Origin: Citreimonas sp042096055
Lineage (GTDB): Bacteria > Pseudomonadota > Alphaproteobacteria > Rhodobacterales > Rhodobacteraceae
Assembly (NCBI RefSeq): GCF_042096055.1
Contig: NZ_JBELMH010000005.1
Span: 16,689 to 80,688 of the forward strand
Reading direction: 5' to 3'
Length of the DNA stretch: 64,000 nucleotides
Below, one piece after another: positions 34,709 through 43,413 of this stretch; within the stretch, counting starts at the first letter, position 1, and each line of letters opens with the position of its first letter. Made by a program: the position numbers and the translations under genes. The notes under the pieces are model-generated. The model ran no database searches. It was not told the origin of the DNA and saw only the letters and a list, made by a program, of their open reading frames with translations.

Positions 34709-36310
34709 ATGGGGGACGCGAAGTTCGACCTACACTGGATCGATTACACGATCGTGCTGATCTATTTCGTGGCGATCATCGGCCACGGGATCTACGTGTC
34801 CCGAAAGCTCGACAGCGGCGCGGACAGCTACTTCCTCGCCGGTCGATCCCTGCCTTGGTACCTCATCGGTTTCTCGCTCTTCGCCTCGAACATGTCGGGG
34901 TCCAGTTTCGTCGGCCTGATGGGCGGCAGCTACGCCAACGGCGTGGTGATTTTCAACTACGAGTGGACGGCGGCCTTCGTGCTTATCCTGTTCGCGATCT
35001 TCATCCTGCCGTCCTACCTGCGGGCCAAAATCTCGACCGTGCCCGAGTTCCTGGAAGAGCGTTACGACGTGCGCTCGCGCCGGGCGTTCTCGTTGTTCAC
35101 CATTCTGGCCATCCTGTTCATCGACACGGCCGGGGCGCTCTACGCCGGCGGTCTGGTGATCTCGAACGTGACCGGCTACCTGAACCTGTGGACCGCAGTC
35201 GCGGTGCTGGCGCTGGTGGCCGGCATCTACACGATCCTCGGCGGCCTTTCGGCGGTCGTGGTCACCGACACGGTGCAGGCGATCCTGCTGATCATCGGCG
35301 CGGGCGCGCTGTTCTGGATCGGCTTGAACGAGATCGGCGGCTGGCAGGAACTGTTCGTCGGCATCCCCGAGGAGAAGAAGCACCTGATCCTGCCCGCCTC
35401 GGACGACTTCCTGCCCTGGACGGGTCTGTGGGGCGTCGTGCTGCTGGGCTTCTACTACTGGTCGATCAACCAGTTCGTCGTGCAGCGCACGCTGGGCGCC
35501 AAGGACCTGCGCGAGGGCCAGATCGGCGCATTGTTCGCCGGTTTCCTGAAGCTGCCCAACCTGTTCCTGATGATCCTGCCCGGCCTGATCGCGCTGAAGC
35601 TCTACCCCGACCTCGAAACGCCCGACCTCGCCTTCCCGACCCTGGCGTTCGAGCTTATGCCCATCGGCATCCGCGGGCTGATCATGGCCGCGCTGATCGC
35701 GGCGATCATGTCGTCGCTCGACTCGGCGATGAACTCCGCCTCGACTCTGGTGGTGAAGGACTTCGTGCAGCCGATCTGGGACGTCAACGAAGCGCGCCAG
35801 GTCTGGCTGGGCCGCATCGTGACCGGCGTCGTCATGGTCTTCGGCGCGATCTACGCGCCATCGATCTCCAGCTTCGAGTCGCTGTTCGGCTATTTCCAGT
35901 CGTCGCTGAGCTACGTCGTGCCGACCATCGTCGTGGTCTACATCCTGGGCCTCTTCGTGCCCTGGCTGAACGGCACCGGCGCGTTCTGGGCGATCGTAGC
36001 GGGCCTCGTGCTGGGCATCCCGCTGTTCATCCTCAAGGAGGTCACCAGCATCTGGTCGAACCTCGGCCTGCCCGAGATCCACTACACGGTGATGTCCTCG
36101 ATCATGATGTTCATCGGCATCGCGATCCATTTCGGCCTGTCGGCGATGACGCGCCAGCCGAAGGAAGAGGATACCGAGGCGCTGGTATGGAAACGCGACG
36201 AGGCGAAGGAGATTTTCACCACGCTCGAACGCCCGATCTGGCGTGACCGGACATTGTGGTCCGCGCTTTTGGTGGTGTGCATGACCGGCGTCATCATCTG
36301 GTTCTGGTGA
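34709..36310 (+). CDS. Sodium:solute symporter (SSS family, SGLT-like)
   Basis: 533 residues, 13-14 helices. Family landmarks: DSYFLAGRSLPWYLIGFSLFASN (TM1-2 border) and SSFVGLMGGSYANG, then LAALIAAIMSSLDSAMNSAS-like sequence in TM8-9 (here AALIAAIMSSLDSAMNSAS), the Na+ site Ser residues. Resembles the sugar/inositol branch rather than proline (PutP) transporters. GGAGGT before the ATG. TGATG overlap with the MscS gene and ATGA overlap onward make a three-gene operon with a sugar-type oxidoreductase. The upstream coding frame was not used because it would pass through the promoter. Confidence 0.88.
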   Translation: MGDAKFDLHWIDYTIVLIYFVAIIGHGIYVSRKLDSGADSYFLAGRSLPWYLIGFSLFASNMSGSSFVGLMGGSYANGVVIFNYEWTAAFVLILFAIFILPSYLRAKISTVPEFLEERYDVRSRRAFSLFTILAILFIDTAGALYAGGLVISNVTGYLNLWTAVAVLALVAGIYTILGGLSAVVVTDTVQAILLIIGAGALFWIGLNEIGGWQELFVGIPEEKKHLILPASDDFLPWTGLWGVVLLGFYYWSINQFVVQRTLGAKDLREGQIGALFAGFLKLPNLFLMILPGLIALKLYPDLETPDLAFPTLAFELMPIGIRGLIMAALIAAIMSSLDSAMNSASTLVVKDFVQPIWDVNEARQVWLGRIVTGVVMVFGAIYAPSISSFESLFGYFQSSLSYVVPTIVVVYILGLFVPWLNGTGAFWAIVAGLVLGIPLFILKEVTSIWSNLGLPEIHYTVMSSIMMFIGIAIHFGLSAMTRQPKEEDTEALVWKRDEAKEIFTTLERPIWRDRTLWSALLVVCMTGVIIWFW

Positions 36311-37452
36311 TGAACCCGGCCGAGCTTCTCGATGCGGGCGAAGCCGTGATCGGCCGGATGCCGCAGGCCGGCGGGCCCATCCTGATCATGGCGCTCGCCG
36401 TGGCCGCGGCGGTGGGTCTGCACTTCGTCCTGTTCCGGGTGCTGCTGCGCTTCGCGGATACCGACACGGGCATGCTCGGCTCGCTTCTGCGGCGGGCGCG
36501 GCGACCTCTGCGGCTTGCCATGATCCTCGCAGCGCTGGCGATCGTGGTGCCGCGGCTGCACCTGCCCTTCGGGTGGGAGCGCGGCATCGGGCACATCATC
36601 CTGATCCTGTTGATCGTGTTTCTGGGCTGGACGGCGATCCTGCTGGTGAATCACTTCACCGACCGCTCTATCCGGCGGCACCGCTTCGACACCGAGGACA
36701 ACCTGGCCGCGCGCAAGTTCGTCACGCAGATCCGCGTGCTGCGGCGCACGACGACCATCGTGCTGGGGATCCTGACGGTCGGCGCGGTGCTGCTGACCTT
36801 CGACACGGTGCAGGAATACGGGCTGTCGCTGTTCGCCTCGGCCGGCGCCGCGGGCCTGATCCTGGGCCTCGCCGCGCGGCCGGTCCTGGCGAACCTGATC
36901 GCCGGCGTGCAGATCGCCATCACCCAGCCGATCCGGCTCGAGGACGTGGTGATCGTCGAGGGCGAATGGGGCTGGGTCGAGGAGATCTTCGCCACCTACG
37001 TCGTGGTACGCATCTGGGACTGGCGGCGCATGGTCGTGCCGCTCAGCTACTTCATCGAGAAGCCGTTCCAGAACTGGACCCGCGACAGCGCGTCGATCAT
37101 CGGGTCGGTCTACTGGTATCTCGACTACACCGTGCCGATGGACGCGATGCGCGCCAAGCTCGAAGAGGTCGTGCAAGCCTCGCCGCATTGGGACGGCAAG
37201 GTTTCCGTCCTGCAGGTGGTCGACACCGACAAGGACACCGTCGCCCTGCGCGCGCTGATGAGTGCGCGCACCTCGCCTCAGGCCTGGGACCTGCGCTGCG
37301 AGGTGCGCGAGAAGATGATCGTCTGGCTTCAGGGCGCCCACCCCGAGGCCCTGCCCCGCCTGCGCGGCGAATTCCAGACGCGCAGCGCCGAGATCGACGC
37401 CCCCGCGCCCGACGTGGCGCGCGACAGGATCGACGAGAGGAGCCCCACATGA
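36310..37452 (+). CDS. MscS-family mechanosensitive ion channel, copy 1
   Basis: 380 residues, three to four transmembrane helices (about 19-45, 65-90, 96-120, 145-165). The MscS pore and beta-domain follow: GLSLFASAGAAGLILGLAARPVL, NLIAGVQIAITQPIRLEDVVIVEGEWGWVEEI and WRRMVVPLSYFIEKPFQNWTR. Releases small solutes on hypo-osmotic shock. Coupled to the symporter by TGATG, suggesting linked solute import and release. A longer MscS paralogue is at 59169-60848. Confidence 0.9.
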   Translation: MNPAELLDAGEAVIGRMPQAGGPILIMALAVAAAVGLHFVLFRVLLRFADTDTGMLGSLLRRARRPLRLAMILAALAIVVPRLHLPFGWERGIGHIILILLIVFLGWTAILLVNHFTDRSIRRHRFDTEDNLAARKFVTQIRVLRRTTTIVLGILTVGAVLLTFDTVQEYGLSLFASAGAAGLILGLAARPVLANLIAGVQIAITQPIRLEDVVIVEGEWGWVEEIFATYVVVRIWDWRRMVVPLSYFIEKPFQNWTRDSASIIGSVYWYLDYTVPMDAMRAKLEEVVQASPHWDGKVSVLQVVDTDKDTVALRALMSARTSPQAWDLRCEVREKMIVWLQGAHPEALPRLRGEFQTRSAEIDAPAPDVARDRIDERSPT

Positions 37453-38420
37453 ACCGGACGCTGATCCTGCTGGGCGGCGCGCACGTGCACCTGGACGACC
37501 ACCTGGACCACCTGGCGGCGCGCGGCTGGCGGATCTCGGCAGTGCACGACCGCGACGCAAGCCGCCGCGCGCAGCTGTGTGAGCGGCTCGGCGCCACGGC
37601 GCTGGAGGATCTCTCGGAACTGCCCGCGGATGCCGCCGGCGCGCTGGTCTGCTCAGAGACGGCGCACCATGAGGCGGACATCACCGCCGCCCTCCGCGCC
37701 GGACTGCCCGTGTTCACCGAAAAACCGCTCGCTGGCAGCGCCGAGGCGGCGGCGCGCTGCGTGGCGCTGGCAGACCAGACCGGACTGGACCTGCAGACCG
37801 GCTATTTCTTCCGAACGAACGCCGCGCTGAAGGCGCTGAAGGACGCGGTCGATGGCGGGTTGCTGGGCCGCGTGCACGAGGCGCGGATGCGGTTCTCCCA
37901 CGACGGCGGCTTCGCCGACTGGCTGGACCTCGATTGCTGGATGACCGATCCCGCGCTGGCCTGCTACGACGGCTTCGTCGACGAGGCCGTGCATTGCATC
38001 GACCTGCTGCAATGGCTTCTGGGTCCCGTCACGTCCGGCCACGCCGTCACCGCGAATGCGCTGGGCTGGCCGGTCGACGATCACGGGACGGCGGTGCTGC
38101 GGCTGGATGACGGCGCGACCGCCACGGTCGAGGCAGGCTGGACCGATGCGGCGATGCGGCTGGAACTCGACCTTGTGGGCGATCGCGGCCACGCGCGGCT
38201 GATCGACGGCGAACTGACGATCCGGCAGCGCGGTCAAGATAAACCCGTGGCCACTCATGCGCTGTCCGAACCCGACGCCGGCGAAGGGATCGAGCCGTTC
38301 CTCGACACGCTCGAAGGGCGGCCGAACGATGCGCGCGTCACACCGGCGCAGGCGGCCTCGGTCAACGCCGTGCTGGACCGGCTGAACCTGCACTTGGGCG
38401 GGCCAATCGCGGGCGCGTGA
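37449..38420 (+). CDS. Gfo/Idh/MocA-family oxidoreductase
   Basis: 323 residues. N-terminal NAD(P)-binding Rossmann fold (ILLGGAHVHLDDHLDHLAARG, somewhat unusual in lacking a tidy GxGxxG), the family EKP motif in VFTEKPLAG (about 87-95), and a C-terminal substrate domain with DEAVHCIDLLQWLLG (catalytic DxxxH). Oxidises or reduces sugars, inositols or similar polyols; the substrate is unknown. Overlaps the MscS stop (ATGA). Its location after a sugar-type symporter suggests both handle one carbohydrate. Confidence 0.82.
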   Translation: MNRTLILLGGAHVHLDDHLDHLAARGWRISAVHDRDASRRAQLCERLGATALEDLSELPADAAGALVCSETAHHEADITAALRAGLPVFTEKPLAGSAEAAARCVALADQTGLDLQTGYFFRTNAALKALKDAVDGGLLGRVHEARMRFSHDGGFADWLDLDCWMTDPALACYDGFVDEAVHCIDLLQWLLGPVTSGHAVTANALGWPVDDHGTAVLRLDDGATATVEAGWTDAAMRLELDLVGDRGHARLIDGELTIRQRGQDKPVATHALSEPDAGEGIEPFLDTLEGRPNDARVTPAQAASVNAVLDRLNLHLGGPIAGA

Positions 38421-38427
38421 GCGCGCA

Positions 38428-38452
38428 GGAACCGCCTCGGCAGGCGTACGTT
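38428..38452 (+). promoter_or_regulatory. EcfG-type promoter of the SDR gene
   Basis: GGAAC (38428-38432), 16-base spacer, CGTT (38449-38452), 34 bases before the ATG. A second entry point within the sugar gene cluster. Confidence 0.75.
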
Positions 38453-38486
38453 GAAGCCCGAACCAAAGACACGGAAGGAAGCACCG

Positions 38487-39284
38487 ATGGATTTCGGACT
38501 GAAAGGCAAGACCGCGCTGATCACCGGGGGCGCCTCGGGCATCGGCCGGGCCACCGCCGCGCAACTGATCCAGGAAGGCGCCAGCGTGATCCTCGTCGAC
38601 ATCAAGGGCGACGAGGTGGCCGAGGCCGCGCGCGCGCTGGGTGCGCAGGCCAACGGGCTTCAGGCGGACCTGACGAAGCTAGACCAGGTCAAGGGCTTGG
38701 CCGAAACGGTCCGCGAACGGTTCACCATGCCCGACATCGTCGTCTGCGCGGCCGGCGTGACCGGCGCCAAGGGCCATCCGCTCGAGATGTCGGACGGCGA
38801 CTGGTCCGAGGCGTGGGAAACGGATTTCATGTCGGTTATCCGCACCCTGCGCGTCTTCGAGCCCGAGATGGAGAAGCGCGGCTGGGGCCGCGTCGTGATC
38901 CTGACCTCGGAAAACGCGATGCAGCCCTATTCCGACGAGTCGGTGTACAACGTCGCCAAGGCCGGTCTGCTGAACTTCGCCAAAGGCCTCAGCCGCGTCG
39001 CCGCCCACCGGGGCGTTCTGGTCAACACCGTGTCGCCGGCCTTCATCGAAACGCCGATGACCGACGGCATGATGGACAAGCGTGCCGAGGCGCAGGGCGT
39101 GGACCGCGAAGAGGCGGTCCAGGGCTTCCTTGAGGAAGAGCGCCCCAACATCGAGCTCAAGCGCCGCGGCAAGCCCGACGAGGTGGCCGCCGCGATCGTG
39201 TTCCTGTGCTCGGAGCGGGCCAGTTTCGTCGTGGGGTCGAACTACCGCGTCGACGGCGGGTCGGTCGCGGGGATCGCGATCTGA
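38487..39284 (+). CDS. Short-chain dehydrogenase/reductase, copy 1
   Basis: 265 residues. Classical SDR: cofactor loop GGASGIG (15-21), an NAG-type segment replaced by CAAGV, catalytic Ser 13 residues before the catalytic Tyr (ILTSENAMQPYSDESVY), then YNVAK. C-terminal DGGSVAG ends the fold. GGAAGGAA precedes the ATG. Own exact EcfG-type promoter; stop codon directly abuts the convergent MgtC gene. Substrate unknown. Confidence 0.9.
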   Translation: MDFGLKGKTALITGGASGIGRATAAQLIQEGASVILVDIKGDEVAEAARALGAQANGLQADLTKLDQVKGLAETVRERFTMPDIVVCAAGVTGAKGHPLEMSDGDWSEAWETDFMSVIRTLRVFEPEMEKRGWGRVVILTSENAMQPYSDESVYNVAKAGLLNFAKGLSRVAAHRGVLVNTVSPAFIETPMTDGMMDKRAEAQGVDREEAVQGFLEEERPNIELKRRGKPDEVAAAIVFLCSERASFVVGSNYRVDGGSVAGIAI

Positions 39285-39785
39285 TCACTCGTCCTCGGCG
39301 TGGTCGGTCAGGCGCTTTCGGGCGCCGTCCTCCATCCCCTTGACCACGCGGATGATGATCAGCGCCAGCGCCGCGGTCATCGCCGCCATCACCCACATCC
39401 CGAACCCGATCGCGAGGCCGATCGCCGCGCACAGCCAAAGGCTCGTGCCGGTGGTCAGGCCGTGCACCTTGCCTTGGGTAAAGACAATCATGCCGGCGGC
39501 CAGGAAGGCCACGCCGCTGGTCACCGCCTCGATCAGGCGGATCGGGTCCATCGCGACGCGGTCCGAGTAGTCGCCGGCGTCGGCGAGCGTCTCGAGCATG
39601 ATCAGGCAGTAGAGCGCCGAGGCGAGACCCACCATCATGTGCGTGCGCAGTCCTGCCGGTCGGGCGCGGCTTTCGCGCTCGAACCCGATGACGCCGCAGA
39701 CCAGCGCCGCACCCAGCAGACGGACGATGATCACCGAGGTGTCCAGCGACGTGTCCGATGCGAAGTCGTTGAAAAGGCTGTCCAT
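39285..39785 (-). CDS. MgtC/SapB-family membrane protein
   Basis: 166 residues, five helices in the conserved N-terminal domain. IVRLLGAALVCGVIGFERE and RPAGLRTHMMVGLASALYCLI are the MgtC signatures, with the Asp/Glu and Arg residues typical of the family. AFLAAGMIVFTQGKVHGLTTGTSLWLCAAIG completes it, then a short charged tail. The C-terminal ACT-like domain of true MgtC is absent. The role is magnesium or acid-stress linked by family knowledge. An imperfect EcfG-like site (GCAAC-N17-CGTT) lies upstream. Confidence 0.88.
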   Translation of the reverse strand: MDSLFNDFASDTSLDTSVIIVRLLGAALVCGVIGFERESRARPAGLRTHMMVGLASALYCLIMLETLADAGDYSDRVAMDPIRLIEAVTSGVAFLAAGMIVFTQGKVHGLTTGTSLWLCAAIGLAIGFGMWVMAAMTAALALIIIRVVKGMEDGARKRLTDHAEDE

Positions 39786-39820
39786 GGTCCCTCCGTGACT
39801 TTATCCTCATCCTCCGGGGC

Positions 39821-39846
39821 AACGCCGCAAATCCGCCCAAGGTTGC
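39821..39846 (-). promoter_or_regulatory. Imperfect EcfG-like site upstream of MgtC-family gene
   Basis: Minus strand GCAAC (39846-39842), 17-base spacer, CGTT (39824-39821); one mismatch in the -35. Weak, but correctly placed and divergent from the exact site at 39858. Confidence 0.3.
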
Positions 39847-39857
39847 CGGACCGACGC

Positions 39858-39882
39858 GGAACCGCCGAACCGCGAACCCGTT
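39858..39882 (+). promoter_or_regulatory. EcfG-type promoter of the second SDR gene
   Basis: GGAAC (39858-39862), 16-base spacer, CGTT (39879-39882). Confidence 0.75.
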
Positions 39883-39957
39883 GGCAGGCACAGGCGGTGC
39901 GACGAAAGGTCGACGCGCCGCGGACGTACCCGGACCCGAAGATCGAAGGACCTCGCC

Positions 39958-40935
39958 ATGCCCTCCAGCAAAGTGGCCGTCGTTGCGGGCGGCAGCGCCG
40001 GCGTCGGGCGCGCCGTCGTCGATGCGCTGATCGCGGACGGGTATCGCGTGGGCATTCTCGCCCGCGGAAAGATGCGCCTGGACGCGCTGCGCGACACGCT
40101 CGGCGACGCCGTGATGACCCTGCCCTGCGACGTCGGCGACGCGATCGCCGTCCAGCGCGCCGGCGCGGCGATCGAAGAGGCACTCGGCCCCGTTTCGGTC
40201 TGGGTCAACGCCGCGATGCTGACCAGCTTCTCGCCCTTCGAGCGCGTCAAGCCGGACGAGTTCGAGAGCATCGTGCGCGCGACCTTCATCGGGCAGGTGA
40301 ACGGCACGCGCACCGCGCTTTCGCTCATGGAAGGGCGCAACCGGGGCCGCATCGTCAACGTGGGATCGGGGCTGGCGTACCGGTCGGTGCCCTACCAGGC
40401 GGCCTATTGCGCGGCGAAACACGCGATCAACGGCTTCACCGACGCATTGCGGTGCGAGCTGATCCGCAGCGGGTCGGACATCAGCCTCAGCGTCGTGCAG
40501 CTTCCGGCGATCAACACGCCGCAATTCGACTGGGCGCGCAACCGGCTGTCCAAGCAGCCGCGCCCCGCGGCGCCGGTTTTCCAGCCCGAGCTGGCAGCGC
40601 GGGCGGTGATGCGCGCGGTCCGCGACGGCACGCGCGAAATCTTCGTGGGAAGATCGGTGCTCAAGCTGACGTTCGGCCACCTGATCGCGCCGGGCTGGCT
40701 GGACCGCAAGCTGTCGGACGCCGGCGCCGAAATGCAGAAATCGCGCGCGGACGAGACCGGCGACCGCCCCGACAACCTCGATACGCCGGACCCGGAGCGG
40801 GGCCCCGACGCGCACGGCAGCTACGGGGCCGAGGCCCTGAGCAACGGCCTGATCGTCGACGCGGCCCATGCGCGGCTGGCGGTCTTCGGGGGCGTCCCGC
40901 TGGTCATGTTCCTGCTGGGCCTGGCGCTGGGCTAG
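39958..40935 (+). CDS. Short-chain dehydrogenase/reductase with C-terminal membrane helix, copy 2
   Basis: 325 residues, longer than a typical 250-residue SDR. Cofactor loop GGSAGVG (11-17), catalytic Tyr and Lys in YCAAKHAINGF, Ser in IVNVGSGLAYRSVPYQ. After residue 245 comes a linker rich in Asp/Arg/Pro and a final hydrophobic helix (AVFGGVPLVMFLLGLALG), so the enzyme is probably membrane tethered. This extended form is common in stress-induced SDRs of alphaproteobacteria. AAGGAC before the ATG and an exact EcfG-type promoter. It ends four bases inside the convergent GH13 gene. Confidence 0.88.
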   Translation: MPSSKVAVVAGGSAGVGRAVVDALIADGYRVGILARGKMRLDALRDTLGDAVMTLPCDVGDAIAVQRAGAAIEEALGPVSVWVNAAMLTSFSPFERVKPDEFESIVRATFIGQVNGTRTALSLMEGRNRGRIVNVGSGLAYRSVPYQAAYCAAKHAINGFTDALRCELIRSGSDISLSVVQLPAINTPQFDWARNRLSKQPRPAAPVFQPELAARAVMRAVRDGTREIFVGRSVLKLTFGHLIAPGWLDRKLSDAGAEMQKSRADETGDRPDNLDTPDPERGPDAHGSYGAEALSNGLIVDAAHARLAVFGGVPLVMFLLGLALG

Positions 40936-42524
40936 GCGCCCGGCGCCGCGTCGTCGAGATGCCACCAGAAGACCGAGCGGGGCGGCAGGCCATCCGTTGA
41001 AAGGGTGCAACTGCCCAGCAGCGGCTCACGGCCGGCCACCCGAGGCGGCACGGGGCAGGTCTTGTCGCTCTCGTTCAGCGCCACCACAACCGGCCCTTTC
41101 GCACCCTGCAGCCGAAGCACCAGCTGGTCGCCGTCGGCCTGCTCGATCTCGATGGCCGCATCGGCCAAACCCAGGCGCGCGCGCAGGGCCAGCGCCCGCT
41201 TGTGAAAGGCCAGCACCGACTCGTCGTCTTGCCGCTGCTGCGCGACGCCACCCTGCTCGGCCGTGCCGATCGGCAGCCACGGCTCGCCGCTGCCGAAACC
41301 CGCGTTCGGCGCCTCGCTGTCCCAGGGCAGCGGCGCGCGCGCGCCGTCGCGGCCGGCGGTGGCGGGCCAGTAGTTGCGGTCGAACTGGTCGCGCAGCTGG
41401 TGGTATTCCAGGTGGGCCTGCTGCTGGCCGATCTCGTCGCCCTGGAAGATCATCACCGGCCCCGGCAGCGCCAGCAGAAGCCCCGCATGCAATCGTGCAT
41501 CCCGGGCCGAGCCGTCGCCGGCCCGGCTGATCCGCCGGGGCTGGTCGTGCGACGACAGCCACCACGCCATCGCGCCTTGGCCGGCGCCGTCCTCGATCAG
41601 CCTGCGCAGCGTCGGCGCCAGCTTCGGCGACGACGGCAGCTCTTGCGTGTAGGCCGCGTCGAGCCGGTCGCTGCGCGAGAATTTCCGCACGAGCTCGACC
41701 GACAGGTCGTCGCCGTTGATCTCGCCCAGAAGGTAGGCGTCCGGGCCGGCGGCATCGCGCAGCTCGGCGCTGAAGGCGGCGCAGTCGTTAGGCATCATGT
41801 CGTGCTGGTGAAGCTGGTATTCGAACGGATTGATCGGCTGCGCGCCGCCCAGGTCGGCGGGCGGGTTGTCGGGCAGCGCCCGGTCGTGAAAATAGGCCGT
41901 GACCGCGTCGTAGCGGAAGCCGTCCACGCCGCGGTCGCGCCAGAACGCGGTGATGGCGTTCTGCCGGGCGCGCAGCTCGGGGCAGTGATGGTTCAGGCAC
42001 GGCTGGCACGGCAGGAACTGATGCAGGCAATACTGCCGCCGCCGGGGATTCCACCGCCACGCATGCGCACCGAAGAAGCCGATCCAGTTGGTCGGCGGGC
42101 TGCCGTCCGGATTGGGGTCCGCCCAGACGTAGAAATTCTCGTAGGGCGGTTCGCGCAGCGCGGATCTCTTGTACCAGGGATGGTCCTTCGAGGTGTGGTT
42201 GAACACCTGGTCTATCATCACCAGCAGGCCGAGGTCGTGCGCGCGGTCGACCAGCGCGTCGAAATCCTCGAGCGTGCCGAACCGCGGGTCGACCGCGGCA
42301 TGGTCGGCCACGTCGTAGCCGCCGTCGCACATGGGCGACACGAAGAACGGCGACAGCCAGATCGCGTCGACGCCCAAGTCGGCGACGTGATCCAGCCGTT
42401 CGGTGATGCCGCGCAGATCGCCCTCGCCCGTTCCGGTGCTGTCGCGGAACGAGCGGGGGTAGATCTGGTAGATGACGGGATTGTGCGGCCAGCGGCCGCG
42501 GGTCGTGCGTGGTTCAGCTTCCAA
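40932..42524 (-). CDS. GH13 alpha-glucosidase/alpha-amylase family hydrolase
   Basis: 530 residues. (beta/alpha)8 barrel starting PVIYQIYPRSFRDS, with the conserved regions IDQVFNHTS, DGFRYDAV (nucleophile Asp), LLGEIN (acid/base Glu) and SSHDQPR (third Asp). It resembles oligo-1,6-glucosidase, sucrose hydrolase or trehalose-type enzymes of the GH13_23/GH13_30 kind; which one cannot be told from reading. Cytoplasmic (no signal peptide). Overlaps the upstream SDR by 11 bases, so it probably belongs to the FNT-SDR-GH13 transcript. Confidence 0.9.
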   Translation of the reverse strand: MEAEPRTTRGRWPHNPVIYQIYPRSFRDSTGTGEGDLRGITERLDHVADLGVDAIWLSPFFVSPMCDGGYDVADHAAVDPRFGTLEDFDALVDRAHDLGLLVMIDQVFNHTSKDHPWYKRSALREPPYENFYVWADPNPDGSPPTNWIGFFGAHAWRWNPRRRQYCLHQFLPCQPCLNHHCPELRARQNAITAFWRDRGVDGFRYDAVTAYFHDRALPDNPPADLGGAQPINPFEYQLHQHDMMPNDCAAFSAELRDAAGPDAYLLGEINGDDLSVELVRKFSRSDRLDAAYTQELPSSPKLAPTLRRLIEDGAGQGAMAWWLSSHDQPRRISRAGDGSARDARLHAGLLLALPGPVMIFQGDEIGQQQAHLEYHQLRDQFDRNYWPATAGRDGARAPLPWDSEAPNAGFGSGEPWLPIGTAEQGGVAQQRQDDESVLAFHKRALALRARLGLADAAIEIEQADGDQLVLRLQGAKGPVVVALNESDKTCPVPPRVAGREPLLGSCTLSTDGLPPRSVFWWHLDDAAPGA

Positions 42525-43368
42525 CGATCATGCCACCGTTCGGATGTAGGGTCTGACCGCTGAAATAGCTCCCGTCCTCGGAAGCCAAGAAAAGATACGA
42601 AGTCGCGACCTCGTAGGGCTGACCCGGGCGGCCCATCGGCGCCTGCTTGCCGAAGCCCTCGACCATGTCGGGCGGCATCGAGCCGGGGATGAACGGCGTC
42701 CAGATCGGCCCCGGCGCGACCGTGTTGACCCGGATCCCGCGGTCGAGCAGCTGCTTCGCGATCGAGCGCGAGAAAGCGAGTACCGCACCGCGGGTCGAGG
42801 AATAGTCGACCAGCTTGTCGTTGCCCTTGAAGGCGTTGACCGACGCGGTGTTGACGATAGCCGAGCCTTCGCCCAGGTGCGGCAGCGCCGCCTGGGTGCA
42901 GAAGAAATAGCCCATCACGTTGCTGTCGAAGGTCTGGCGCAACTGGTCCTCGGGCAGATCCTCGAGGTTGAACTCGACCATCTGCTGGGCCGCGTTGTTC
43001 ACCAGGATGTCGAGCCGCCCGAAGTGGTCGACGATCTCCTTCACCGCGGCGAAGGCCTGGTCGCGCTTGCCCACGTCGGCGCGGACGGCGTGGCACTGGC
43101 TGCCCTCTTCCTCGACGATGGCTTGCGTCTCGGCGGCGTCCTCGTCCTCGTTCAGATAGATGATGCCGACCTTGGCGCCCTCGCGTGCGAACAGCGCGGT
43201 CACCGCACGTCCGATGCCGCTGTCGCCGCCGGTCACGATCGCGACCTTGTCCTTCAGCTTGCCCGATCCGGGGAATTTCGGCCGGTAGTCCGGGCGGGGG
43301 TGCATCTCGTGCTCGTCCGCCGGCATGGAGTCCTGCGTCTGCGCGGGAATGTCGGTTGGCTTGCTCAT
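42514..43368 (-). CDS. YghA-like SDR oxidoreductase with K-to-R active-site change
   Basis: 284 residues. The long N-terminal extension (Met/Pro-rich to about residue 40) and the GGDSGIGRAV cofactor loop are typical of the YghA/GspA39 stress SDR group. NNAAQQ and the Ser in NTASVN are as expected. The catalytic motif, normally Y-x3-K, reads YSSTRG, so the Lys that lowers the Tyr pKa is Arg here. I checked the codon (CGC). The enzyme may be slow, altered or non-catalytic. Likely transcribed with FNT and GH13. Confidence 0.87.
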   Translation of the reverse strand: MSKPTDIPAQTQDSMPADEHEMHPRPDYRPKFPGSGKLKDKVAIVTGGDSGIGRAVTALFAREGAKVGIIYLNEDEDAAETQAIVEEEGSQCHAVRADVGKRDQAFAAVKEIVDHFGRLDILVNNAAQQMVEFNLEDLPEDQLRQTFDSNVMGYFFCTQAALPHLGEGSAIVNTASVNAFKGNDKLVDYSSTRGAVLAFSRSIAKQLLDRGIRVNTVAPGPIWTPFIPGSMPPDMVEGFGKQAPMGRPGQPYEVATSYLFLASEDGSYFSGQTLHPNGGMIVGS

Positions 43369-43413
43369 GGCGCGCTCCGTAGATCTTGAATTGTCGGGTA
43401 TGCCCTTGGGCGG

